From: an uncultured Parafilimonas sp.
Lineage (GTDB): Bacteria; Bacteroidota; Bacteroidia; Chitinophagales; Chitinophagaceae
Length of the DNA: 64,000 bases
Assembly (NCBI GenBank): GCA_903882935.1
Contig: CAIRZB010000007.1
Coordinates: 124,001-188,000, forward strand
Reading direction: 5' to 3'
Shown piece after piece: positions 18,558 to 26,996 of this stretch. Positions within the stretch are counted from its first letter, which is position 1, and every line of letters begins with the position of its first letter. Under the pieces are notes generated by a model. That model saw nothing but the letters and a program-made list of their open reading frames with translations. It was not told the DNA's origin and did not search any database. A program made the translations under genes and the position numbers.

Positions 18558-19268
18558 TTATTTCAACTTATGGTGGTTCGGTATAAAATTTAGGAAGGCG
18601 TTAAACTTATTCAGATATTTTTTTCTGTCAAGCTTGTAGTAAAAAGCCCCGCGTTTGGATGTTTCCTTCTCCTTGTCCTTTTGCTTTACTAACAGGCTGG
18701 TGGATAATATTTTACGGCTAAAATTACGTTTGTCCAAGCTGGCATCATAAATGCCCTCATAAAGGCTTTGTAACTGCGGCAGGGTAAATTTCTCGGGCAG
18801 CAGTTCAAACAATATTGGGTGGAAGGCGGCTTTGGTACGCAACTTATCCTTGGCCATTTCAATCATCTGGATGTGGTCAAAAATAACGGGGGGTATCTCC
18901 TTTACGGGAAACCATTCCGCATGGTATTCGTGGCTAATCTGCTGTATATATTTGTTTATGTCAATCAGGCTAAAAAATGCCACGCTAACCGTGCGCTCAA
19001 TAGGGTCGCGGCCGGGGTTTCCAAAAGCACACAATTGCTCCATGTACACATCCTCAAGGCCGGTTAGCTTGTGCAATACCCTTGCGGCGGCGTTGTCAAA
19101 ACTTTCATCGGGCTGTACAAAGCCGCCCATCAGGCTCCATTTGCCTTTCTCCGGTTCTATATGTCTTTTAACTAAAAGCAGTTTGAGCGCCTGCCCGTCA
19201 AATCCAAAAATTATGCAATCAACGGCTACAAGCATCCTCGTTTGGCGTGAATATTTCATCATAAACAA
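18558..19268 (-). CDS. NUDIX-domain winged-helix transcriptional regulator (AraR/NrtR-like)
   Basis: This 236-residue protein fuses an N-terminal NUDIX-like domain (about 12-145) to a C-terminal winged helix (about 155-225). The NUDIX box is altered: it reads GGFVQPDESFDNAAARVLHKLTG, where the catalytic REx2EE pattern is lost, as in regulators that only bind ligand. The wHTH includes LPQLQSLYEGIYDASLDKRNFSRKIL. In Bacteroidota this architecture includes AraR, the L-arabinose regulator known from Bacteroides, and relatives for other sugars. Adjacent GH127 supports an arabinose role; this is inference. Confidence 0.9.
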   Translation of the reverse strand: MFMMKYSRQTRMLVAVDCIIFGFDGQALKLLLVKRHIEPEKGKWSLMGGFVQPDESFDNAAARVLHKLTGLEDVYMEQLCAFGNPGRDPIERTVSVAFFSLIDINKYIQQISHEYHAEWFPVKEIPPVIFDHIQMIEMAKDKLRTKAAFHPILFELLPEKFTLPQLQSLYEGIYDASLDKRNFSRKILSTSLLVKQKDKEKETSKRGAFYYKLDRKKYLNKFNAFLNFIPNHHKLK

Positions 19269-19472
19269 TCGCGGGCAAATTTGGCAATAAGGTTATTTGT
19301 CTATTATCAACTGGCTAATCTACATAAAACTTTGCAAACATTGGCAGTTGGGCAACAAGGCAGCCAACCAATTGAAAAATTATTTTACAAGTTTTGTAAT
19401 TGTTGGCACCCGAACGTTACTTATATATAACAGCCCGGGCATATAACAACATACTTTAAAATTACAACTACC

Positions 19473-20390
19473 ATGCATTACAAAAAACTAGGCAGCCATG
19501 CCATTGCCATGCTGTTTGCTGCAACATTTATACTAGGTAACAACGCCCGGGCACAAAATACGGCCCCGCCCAATGGCATTTTTTATGCCATAAGCGGCAA
19601 CGGCATTAAAGACACATCGTATCTTTTTGGCACCTACCACCTGTTAAAAGACGGCTACCTGAATACCCTGCCACCTGTACAACAATGTTTTGCAAAGGCG
19701 GCGGGCTTGGTTGTGGAAACCATTATTGACTCTGCAAAACTGCCCGAGCAATACCAAAAAATGGTTTTGGTTAATGACAGCCTCTCCGGCTTGTTAGACA
19801 AACCCTTTTATGACAGCCTGAACACAGAATTGATGCAGACACTGGGCGCGGGTGCAGGCCAGCTGAACAGGCTTAAGCCTGCAGCCATCTCTACCATGCT
19901 GGCGATGGTGTACGTGCAAAAAAACAATGCACCGGTGTTGGATAAGTATGCGGGCAGCCCCCTGGATGTTTACTTTGCAAACACCGCCAAACAAGCGGCA
20001 AAAAATATTACGCCGCTTGAAACAATGGACCTGCAAATGGGGTTATTGTTTGTAAAACCTACCATTGGCCGCCAGTTAGATGCGTTGAAAATGTTTTTGA
20101 GAAATAAAGCCACCTTGGTTGCTTTAGGGGATAGCCTGATGAAGGCTTAAGTTGATAACGACCTTGGGAAGATGTACGACCTTTATGTAAAAACCATGGA
20201 AGCCAGCCACGAAGATGATTACCTGGTGAAGGATAGGAATAACGAGTGGATGAAAACACTGCCTGGCTTGGTACAAAACAGTAAACAATTTATAGCGGTG
20301 GGTGCTTTGCACTTAGCTGGGCCTTATGGTTTGGTAGCACAATTTAAAAACTTTGGATACACGGTAACCCCCATAAAACTACCAAAGTGA
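19473..20390 (+). pseudogene. TraB/GumN family protein with in-frame TAA
   Basis: The frame begins at ATG 19473 with a signal peptide (cleavage near ARAQN, residue 28). TraB/GumN features are SYLFGTYHLLKDGYLNTLP near the N-terminus and IAVGALHLAGPYGLVAQFK plus GYTVTPIKLP at the C-terminus. These form one barrel-like fold proposed to be an ancient metalloprotease-like family. Codon 226 (20148-20150) is TAA between SLMKA and VDNDLGKMYDLYV, and the frame continues unbroken to TGA at 20388-20390. The premature stop removes the conserved GALH motif. Total would be 304 residues plus the stop, normal for exported Bacteroidota members. The end overlaps the sigma factor start. Confidence 0.85.
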
Positions 20391-20863
20391 GCGAAACACA
20401 ATTTTTACAACAAGTACGGCAAAACCAAGGCATTGTTTTTAAGTTGGTAAGCTTATATGCAGCCAATGAGGAGGATAAGAAAGACATGTACCAGGAAGTG
20501 CTGCTACAGGCCTGGAAGGCATGGCCCCGCTTTAGGGGCGATGCAAAATTTAGCACTTGGCTGTACCGGGTATGCTTAAACACGCTGTTAACACATACCA
20601 GGGGCAAAAACAGGATTGACTATAAGGAATCCTTGGATGCAGTATCCCCCACAGTTGAAAACAACAGCGTAAAAAACCAGGAAGCCCAGCGCCTGCACTT
20701 GGCCATAAGGCAGTTGGCCGAAACCGACAGGGCCATAATAAGCCTACACTTAGACGGATACGAGAACGGTGAAATAGCCGACATTTCGGGTATTAGCAAC
20801 AACAATGTGGCTGTTAAGTTGCACCGTATTAAACAACAATTGGCTAATGTATTAAAGCATTGA
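20387..20863 (+). CDS. ECF-type RNA polymerase sigma factor
   Basis: This 158-residue protein contains sigma region 2 (YQEVLLQAWKAWPRFRGDAK, then FSTWLYRVCLNTLLTH) and region 4 (ETDRAIISLHLDGYENGEIA, then ISNNNVAVKLHRIKQQL), with no region 1 or 3. It starts at GTG 20387, the G being shared with the codon before the TraB/GumN TGA, so the two genes overlap by 4 nt and are translationally coupled. The next gene, a four-helix membrane protein, begins 3 nt after its stop, a usual place for a membrane anti-sigma partner. Confidence 0.93.
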   Translation: MSETQFLQQVRQNQGIVFKLVSLYAANEEDKKDMYQEVLLQAWKAWPRFRGDAKFSTWLYRVCLNTLLTHTRGKNRIDYKESLDAVSPTVENNSVKNQEAQRLHLAIRQLAETDRAIISLHLDGYENGEIADISGISNNNVAVKLHRIKQQLANVLKH

Positions 20864-20865
20864 TT

Positions 20866-21480
20866 ATGAGCATTGAACAAAACTGGAACGATATGAATAC
20901 CGTTGGGGATGCCGATTTTGAAAACCTACTGGCATCCGCACAGTTATCAAAACTGCAATCAAACGGTACTTTGCAAAAAATACGCAAAAACCTACGGCTT
21001 AATATTTACTGGGGGGCAGTGGTGTGCTTATTGTACGTTGTAATTATATGCCGTTACCCCCTTTGGCAAGTACAAGCGGCCTTGGGGATTGTTTTGGCAT
21101 TTTCTCTTTGGGCAATATACTCAGCGTGGGTTGAATATAAAAAGCTTGGGCCAGACATATCTGCCGCAAACAGCCTTTTGGATGAATTGAAACGCCACCA
21201 CCGCAGCCTGCAAAAATGGATAGCTATACAAAAACGGGTAGCATTGTTCATTTACCCCATAAGTGCGGCCGGCGGCTTCATGCTGGGCGGTTTTATTGGC
21301 TCAGGCAAACCTGTGGCGGTGTTTATGAGTAAGCCCATCGTGGTAATAATACTGCTTGCAGTAATTGCTATACTAGTACCCCTTTGCCATTTGTTGGCCA
21401 AATGGATGTTTAAACTAAGCTTTGGCAAATGCTTGGATAAATTGGGCCAAAACATAAGGGAATTAGAAGCAGAAAAATAA
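20866..21480 (+). CDS. Membrane protein, candidate anti-sigma partner
   Basis: From ATG 20866 the product has 204 residues: an N-terminal cytosolic ~45 residues with short helices, then four hydrophobic segments (around YWGAVVCLLYVVIICR, AALGIVLAFSLWAIYS, VALFIYPISAAGGFMLGGFI, PIVVIILLAVIAILVPLCHL) and a helical tail. No known domain is recognised. Position directly after the sigma factor and topology suggest that it sequesters or tunes that sigma factor; no classical zinc anti-sigma motif is present, so this is inference. Confidence 0.75.
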   Translation: MSIEQNWNDMNTVGDADFENLLASAQLSKLQSNGTLQKIRKNLRLNIYWGAVVCLLYVVIICRYPLWQVQAALGIVLAFSLWAIYSAWVEYKKLGPDISAANSLLDELKRHHRSLQKWIAIQKRVALFIYPISAAGGFMLGGFIGSGKPVAVFMSKPIVVIILLAVIAILVPLCHLLAKWMFKLSFGKCLDKLGQNIRELEAEK

Positions 21481-21535
21481 TTTTAAAAAAGCTGTAATGC
21501 CAAAGCAACTAATGCTACTAATAAATAAAAACTTT

Positions 21536-21799
21536 ATGCAAACAGATACAAAAGAAATTATCGCTACCAAAATACCTAGTTCAGCCCTTAACAAAGCGGC
21601 ATATATCGCCTTTTTACTGGTAGGTATTTTTTACCTGGTTAAAAAAGATTTTTCAAATGCTGTTATTTATTGGGGCATCGGTTTGGTGTTCGACCCCTTT
21701 AACCAGCAAGTGCCATTTAACAAAAGGCCTTTTTGGCAACAAGCGTGGTTAATCGTACACCTCGCAATAACTTTCGCAGTGCTTATTTTAATGTTTTGA
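21536..21799 (+). CDS. Small conserved membrane protein
   Basis: This 87-residue product from ATG 21536 (an earlier ATG at 21497 would add 13 residues). Two membrane segments, around YIAFLLVGIFYLV and AWLIVHLAITFAVLILM, flank NAVIYWGIGLVFDPFNQQVP. I do not recognise a named family. It follows the candidate anti-sigma gene on the same strand, with about 55 nt between, and is closed by a strong terminator, so it may belong to the sigma-factor operon. Confidence 0.65.
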   Translation: MQTDTKEIIATKIPSSALNKAAYIAFLLVGIFYLVKKDFSNAVIYWGIGLVFDPFNQQVPFNKRPFWQQAWLIVHLAITFAVLILMF

Positions 21800-21868
21800 T
21801 ACGCTGAACGATACTTTACACACCACAAATTTTCTTCAAAACCATAAGAAGCAAAACACAATAGGCAT

Positions 21869-21908
21869 AAAAGCAAAAGCCCCCATTAGTTTGGGGGCTT
21901 TTGCTTTT
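21869..21908. terminator. Bidirectional intrinsic terminator
   Basis: AAAAGCAAAAGCCCCCA and TGGGGGCTTTTGCTTTT form a perfect 17-bp stem with a 6-nt loop between convergent genes; T-runs occur on both strands. Confidence 0.93.
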
Positions 21909-21927
21909 ATACACAAAATCCAAAAAA

Positions 21928-24900
21928 TTAACTGCAACCCATGCTGTTGCCGCAATTGAGGCATTTATAACAAGTGCCGCTGCGCAGGGTTATATGCCCG
22001 CAAACATTACAGGCCGGTGCATCGCTCTGCATGCTTTTGGCCGCCGCGTTAACTGCATCCAAACCGGCCTCTGCTTTTACGGCTGCTTTCTGCGGTTTAT
22101 AACTTTGGCTTTGTATTGTTGGGGCAGCAACCCTTAAATTGCTCAGTTCGGGCTTGCCAATATAGGTAACGTCGTCTTCAGTGCCTTGGTTACCAATTTC
22201 TGGCTTGTCAAGCACATGCACCAAGTCTGTCCTGTTAAGGTACTCATAGGCCAACGCGCGGAACACAAAGTCAACCAACGATGTGGTGGTTTTAATGTTC
22301 GGGTGGTCAACCATACCAGCAGGCTCAAACTTTGTAAACACAAATTTTTCTACAAACTCTTCCAGTGGCACGCCGTATTGCAGGCCTACGGAAATGGAGA
22401 TGGCAAAACAGTTCATCAAGCTGCGCAGGGTGCTGCCTTCTTTCGCCAGGTCAATAAAAATCTCTCCCAACGTCCCGTCAGCGTATTCACCTGTGCGCAG
22501 GAAGATCACTTGGCCGCCCACTTTTGCTTTTTGGGTAAAGCCCCGGCGTTTGGCTGGCAAGGTTTTTCTTTCCACAATCGTAGACAGTGCTCTTTTCAGC
22601 TGCGTGTCGGGTGACGCCTGCACACGTTTTTGCACTTCGTCCAACAAATCTTCCACACTTAGTTTGCTCATGTCAACAATCTGCGGCGCATTATATATTG
22701 GAGCCGATACCGGTTCTGCCTTCTTTTCTTCTTCTGTTGTTTCTGTTTTCTTCTTTTTATCGCTTTTATTGCTCAATGGCTGGCTTAGCTTGCTGCCGTC
22801 TCGGTACAATGCACAAGCTTTTAAGCCCAGTTGCCAGCTAAGCAAGTAAGCATCGGAAATTTCATCAATGTTGGCCTCGTGCGGTAGGTTGATGGTTTTT
22901 GATATTGCACCGCTCAAAAACGGCTGGCAGGCCGCCATCATCTTAATATGGCCATGGGCATGTATAAACCTTTCGCCTTTTTTGCCGCATTTGTTGGCGC
23001 AGTCAAAAATTGCCAAGTGTTCATCCTTTAAATATGGCGCGCCTTCCACGGTCATCGTGCCACACACGTAGTCATTGGCGGCATCAATTTGTTCTTCGGT
23101 AAAGCCTAATGAAGCCAATAGGTCAAAACTCCAGTCGCTGTACTGCTCGGGGTTAAAGCCCAGCCTGTCAAGGCAGGCATCGCCCAAGGTAAAGCGGTTG
23201 AATATAAACCCTATTTCAAATGCCGCCTTTGATGCGTCATTCAGCTTTTTAATTTCATCAGCAGTAAAACCTTTTTCACTCAGTGTTTGGTTATTGATGA
23301 ATGGCGAGCCTTCAAAGCTGGCAGCACCAACGGCATATTTAATAATAGCGTCCGTTTGCTTGGTGTTATAACCCAGGTTTCTTAACGCTGCCGGTACTGA
23401 TTGGTTGATGATTTTAAAATAACCGCCGCCGGCCAGTTTTTTAAATTTAACCAAGGCAAAGTCGGGCTCCACGCCAGTGGTATCGCAGTCCATTACTAGC
23501 CCAATGGTGCCTGTGGGTGCAATAACTGTTGTTTGTGCATTACGGTAACCAAATTTTTCGCCCAGTTTTACGGCATCATCCCAAGCCCTTGTGGCAGCTT
23601 TTAACAAATCATCGGGGCAATATTTGGCGTTTATACCAATAGGTTTTACGCTCAACCCTTCGTACGCTTCGTTGGCATCGTATGCCGCAGCACGGTGGTT
23701 GCGCATTACCCGCAGCATGTCGGTTTTATTTTCCTCGTATTTGCTGAAGGTGCCTAAAATTTCAGCCATCTCGGCGGAGGTTTTGTAGGCAATACCGGTA
23801 AGTATGGCCGTAATGGCGCCTGCTATGCCCCGGGCTTCTTCGCTGTCGTAATCAATACCGCTTACCATTAGCATAGTGCCTAGGTTGGCAAAACCAAGGC
23901 CCAACGTTCGGTAGTCGTACGAAAGCTGTGCCACTTCTTTTGAGGGGAACTGCGCCATCAACACAGAAATCTCCAATACCGTTGTCCAAAGGCGGCAGGT
24001 ATATTCAAAGCCCTCTACGTCAAATTTGTTATTGTCAAGGTCAAAAAACTTCATCAGGTTGGCACTGGCCAGGTTACAAGCCGTGTTGTCCAAAAACATG
24101 TATTCGCTGCACGGGTTTGAGGCGTTTATACGGCCGCCTTGGGGGCAGGTATGCCACTCATTAATGGTGGTGTCGTACTGGGTGCCTGGGTCGGCACAAC
24201 GCCAAGCCGCGTACGAAATGGTGTCCCACACCTCACGGGCGGGTACTTTCTTCATCACACGTCCGTCGGTACGGGCTTTTAATTCCCAATCGGTGCCTTC
24301 TTCAAGGGCTTTGAAAAATGAATTGGGTATACGTACCGAGTTGTTAGAGTTTTGGCCTGAAACAGTACTGTAAGCTTCACCTTCGTAGCCGCTGTCGTAC
24401 CCTGCTGCTATTAACGCTGCCACTTTCTTTTCTTCCTCAACTTTCCAATTGATGAATTTTAGTATTTCGGGGTGGTCAAGGTCTAAACAAACCATTTTGG
24501 CCGCACGCCGTGTGGTACCGCCCGACTTAATGGCTGCGGCTGCACGGTCACCAATTTTTAAAAAACTCATTAAGCCGCTGGATGTGCCGCCTCCGCTCAA
24601 TTTCTCCCCTTCGCCCCGCACTTGCGAGTAATTGGTACCCACGCCAGATCCGTATTTAAATATGCGCGCCTCGCGTGTCCAAAGGTCCATAATGCCGCCC
24701 TCATTCACCAAGTCGTCAGAAACGCTTAGGATAAAGCATGCATGTGGCTGTGGGCGCTCATAAGCATTGGATGATTTTTTTAACTGGCCGTCTTTGGCAT
24801 CAACGTAATAATGACCTTGCGCCTTGCCGGTTATGCCGTAACTTTCGTGCAGGCCAGTGTTAAACCATTGGGGGCTGTTTGGCACACAGGCTTGGTTTAA

Positions 24901-25269
24901 TATGCTGTAAACCAGCTCATCATAAAACACTTCTGCATCTTTGGCAGTTGCAAAATAATTATTCCGCTCACCCCAAACCCGCCAGCAGTTGGCCATGCGG
25001 TGGGCTACCTGTTTTACGCTTGTTTCGCGGCCCAATTTGCCATCTGGCTGGGGTACGCCAGCTTTGCGGAAATATTTTTGGGCTAAAATATCAGTCGCTA
25101 TCTGGCTCCATTGTTTAGGCACCTCCACGTTGTTCATTTCAAACACAACCTCACCGTTTGGGTTACGAATTACACTGGTGCGGTAGTCGTATTCAAAAAG
25201 GTCGTAGGCACTAATGCCATCCTTTGTAAAGCGGCGTTGAAACCGCATGCCTTTTTTTGCTTGGGCCAT
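21928..25269 (-). CDS. nrdJ: Adenosylcobalamin-dependent (class II) ribonucleotide reductase
   Basis: This 1113-residue protein makes deoxyribonucleotides using a cobalamin-derived radical, independent of oxygen. Catalytic-barrel features include NPCSEYMFLDNTACNLASAN, a VCLDLDHPEI segment and GTIGLVMDCDTTGVEPDFAL. A long linker (rich in KKKKTETTEEEKKAEP) leads to a C-terminal domain ending in a zinc-ribbon-like CNVCGHITLRSGTCYKCLNC and a terminal Cys pair region, which probably shuttles electrons to the active site. It implies a need for B12 uptake or synthesis. I saw no cobalamin riboswitch in the 700 bp upstream. No nrdAB is present in the window. Confidence 0.97.
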   Translation of the reverse strand: MAQAKKGMRFQRRFTKDGISAYDLFEYDYRTSVIRNPNGEVVFEMNNVEVPKQWSQIATDILAQKYFRKAGVPQPDGKLGRETSVKQVAHRMANCWRVWGERNNYFATAKDAEVFYDELVYSILNQACVPNSPQWFNTGLHESYGITGKAQGHYYVDAKDGQLKKSSNAYERPQPHACFILSVSDDLVNEGGIMDLWTREARIFKYGSGVGTNYSQVRGEGEKLSGGGTSSGLMSFLKIGDRAAAAIKSGGTTRRAAKMVCLDLDHPEILKFINWKVEEEKKVAALIAAGYDSGYEGEAYSTVSGQNSNNSVRIPNSFFKALEEGTDWELKARTDGRVMKKVPAREVWDTISYAAWRCADPGTQYDTTINEWHTCPQGGRINASNPCSEYMFLDNTACNLASANLMKFFDLDNNKFDVEGFEYTCRLWTTVLEISVLMAQFPSKEVAQLSYDYRTLGLGFANLGTMLMVSGIDYDSEEARGIAGAITAILTGIAYKTSAEMAEILGTFSKYEENKTDMLRVMRNHRAAAYDANEAYEGLSVKPIGINAKYCPDDLLKAATRAWDDAVKLGEKFGYRNAQTTVIAPTGTIGLVMDCDTTGVEPDFALVKFKKLAGGGYFKIINQSVPAALRNLGYNTKQTDAIIKYAVGAASFEGSPFINNQTLSEKGFTADEIKKLNDASKAAFEIGFIFNRFTLGDACLDRLGFNPEQYSDWSFDLLASLGFTEEQIDAANDYVCGTMTVEGAPYLKDEHLAIFDCANKCGKKGERFIHAHGHIKMMAACQPFLSGAISKTINLPHEANIDEISDAYLLSWQLGLKACALYRDGSKLSQPLSNKSDKKKKTETTEEEKKAEPVSAPIYNAPQIVDMSKLSVEDLLDEVQKRVQASPDTQLKRALSTIVERKTLPAKRRGFTQKAKVGGQVIFLRTGEYADGTLGEIFIDLAKEGSTLRSLMNCFAISISVGLQYGVPLEEFVEKFVFTKFEPAGMVDHPNIKTTTSLVDFVFRALAYEYLNRTDLVHVLDKPEIGNQGTEDDVTYIGKPELSNLRVAAPTIQSQSYKPQKAAVKAEAGLDAVNAAAKSMQSDAPACNVCGHITLRSGTCYKCLNCGNSMGCS

Positions 25270-25969
25270 AATAGCTATTTTAAATATTTTGATTGGGGTA
25301 CATCCAGATTAACTTATTGTTAAGCGGAAAACGAAAATATCCCACTAAAATGGAAATTCAACGGCTGAAATATACACAAGATGTGGAAAAGCAATGTGCA
25401 TTACACCAAAGGCTGTGCCTGCATTGGGTTTGCGGCATTTTGCACACATGTAGATAACAATTTACACCGCCAAAGCTTGCAAACCAGAAAAAAAGTGTTA
25501 TTACAGACTGTATTTTGCCTTGGCCAAATATTTAAAATATAATATATTTACCACATTAAAAATTACACCCAACCCTGAAAAATGGCTTTTTACTATAAAA
25601 GATATTTACACTCGACATACATTAGGGCAGCACATATTAATACGAAAGCCCGCGTACTGCTTAGCGTTAACTATAACATTTATTTTGCATTGCGTTACTT
25701 ATTTCATTGGTCTAAGGCAAAACATTCTAGTTGTTTAATAAAATAGTTAAGGCTACAGTCCACCAATTTGCTAACAAAAAAAGCTATTTTGCTATTGCGC
25801 ATATTGGGCGGCGGCGGTACAAAATGGCGAGAAAAAATATTTTGGACTAAAAGCTCGTTTAAACCTACGGTTTAGGCTTGATTAGCCATTTATTTTAAAG
25901 CAGCCCCCGAAAAAAGGATTTTTTTTTGCATTTTTGCACATAAGCACCATTAATAGTTCAATTATTTGC
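25270..25969. other. 700-bp intergenic region between divergent nrdJ and the GGGP synthase gene
   Basis: No convincing gene. A 72-codon open frame at 25520-25738 has no family resemblance and an odd composition. Visible are a weak dyad TAAACC/GGTTTA near 25858-25875 and a T-run before the GGGP synthase gene. A site resembling an NrdR box (ACACAAGATGTGG near 25374) is too degenerate to call. The length is unusual for this gene-dense window. Confidence 0.5.
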
Positions 25970-26737
25970 ATGAAGCATAAGCTATACCATCAATTAACAG
26001 ACAGAAAAAACCATGGCAAAAAGTCATTCACGGTGCTGATTGACCCCGACAAGGTGGACCTAAATAAAACCGAACAATTGGTTGCGTTAGCGGTGGATGC
26101 AAAGGTGGATTATTTTTTTGTTGGCGGCAGCTTGGTAATATCGAATATGCTGGATGAATGCATCCGCCAAATTAAATCTGCGTGCAACATACCCGTAATA
26201 TTGTTCCCCGGCTCGCCATCACAGGTAAGCAAGTATGCAGATGCATTGTTATACTTGTCGCTTATTTCAGGCCGCAACCCCGAATTATTGATAGGTCAAC
26301 ACGTTATAAGTGCCCCTTTTGTAAAACAAAGCGGGCTGGAAATTATACCCACGGGTTATATGGTTATTGACGGCGGCGCACCCACCACAGTATCATACAT
26401 TTCAAACGCGGCACCAATACCGGCCGACAAAAGTGAAATTGCCATGTGTACCGCTATGGCGGGTGAAATGTTGGGCATGCGTTTAATTTATATGGATGCA
26501 GGCAGCGGGGCAAAAAGGCCCATCTCAGAATCTATGATCGAGAAGGTTTCCACGCATATTGAAGCACCCCTTATTATTGGCGGTGGTATTACCGACCCTG
26601 AAAAAGCATACCTCAACTGCCGTGCTGGTGCCGATATAATAGTGGTAGGCAATGCCATTGAAAAAGACGCAAGCCTGATTAAAGAATTGAGTGATGCCGT
26701 ACATTCGGCAAGGGTAAAGACCCCATTTGCACCCTAA
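25970..26737 (+). CDS. Geranylgeranylglyceryl/heptaprenylglyceryl phosphate synthase family protein
   Basis: This 255-residue TIM barrel of the PcrB/GGGPS family begins at ATG 25970 (MKHKLYHQLTDRKNHGKKSF). It couples sn-glycerol 1-phosphate to a prenyl diphosphate. Typical stretches are FTVLIDPDKVD, DYFFVGGSLV, PVILFPGSPSQVSKYADALL, LEIIPTGYMVIDGG, LIYMDAGSGAKRPIS and the phosphate-binding APLIIGGGITDPEKA with ADIIVVGNAIEKD. Archaeal-type ether-lipid chemistry in Bacteroidota is known through this protein family, but the end product in the bacterium is not settled. The gene stands alone here. Confidence 0.93.
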   Translation: MKHKLYHQLTDRKNHGKKSFTVLIDPDKVDLNKTEQLVALAVDAKVDYFFVGGSLVISNMLDECIRQIKSACNIPVILFPGSPSQVSKYADALLYLSLISGRNPELLIGQHVISAPFVKQSGLEIIPTGYMVIDGGAPTTVSYISNAAPIPADKSEIAMCTAMAGEMLGMRLIYMDAGSGAKRPISESMIEKVSTHIEAPLIIGGGITDPEKAYLNCRAGADIIVVGNAIEKDASLIKELSDAVHSARVKTPFAP

Positions 26738-26739
26738 AA

Positions 26740-26763
26740 CCCCCTCCGCCCCCTAAAGGGGGA
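26740..26763. repeat. Palindromic repeat, family A, left arm
   Basis: This 24-bp sequence (CCCCCTCCGCCCCCTAAAGG plus GGGA) is repeated exactly in inverted orientation at 26957-26980, so the two bound a 241-bp unit. Diverged relatives occur at 29993-30045 and 31108-31145. Confidence 0.9.
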
Positions 26764-26956
26764 CTTATAAGCAAGCTTTTCTTTTATAGACTTGCCTAAA
26801 ATTTTTGCATCTAAAACTCAAGTTGATATAGAGGTACATTTATATAATGTTTTCTCCGGTTGAATTAGAATTAAATCAAATTGCTGATAGCTACTCTCTT
26901 TTTTTTAAACGCCTACCATAAACGAAGCCAAAAATAAACATAACCTGTTTATAGGT

Positions 26957-26980
26957 TCCCCCTTTAGGGGGCGGAGGGGG
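26957..26980. repeat. Palindromic repeat, family A, right arm
   Basis: It is the exact reverse complement of 26740-26763. The 193 bp between the arms hold a 24-codon open frame from 26847 without family resemblance and no other feature. The pair lies between two convergent genes. Confidence 0.9.
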
Positions 26981-26996
26981 TAGTTGTTGTATGGGG

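Noticed and set aside
4812-20390. Reassignment of TAA as a sense codon
   Set aside because: TAA is the normal stop of many intact genes here (gcvT, RlpA-like, both glycosyltransferases, PspC), and long downstream readthrough would disrupt them.
25360-25470. NrdR-box-like dyad near nrdJ
   Set aside because: Only about half of the consensus positions fit and the spacing of a second box is wrong.
25520-25738. 72-codon open frame
   Set aside because: No family resemblance, odd composition, and no ribosome site or promoter; it lies in AT-rich intergenic DNA.
26847-26921. 24-codon open frame inside the family A repeat unit
   Set aside because: Too short, no recognisable product; the interval is better read as a REPIN-like spacer.
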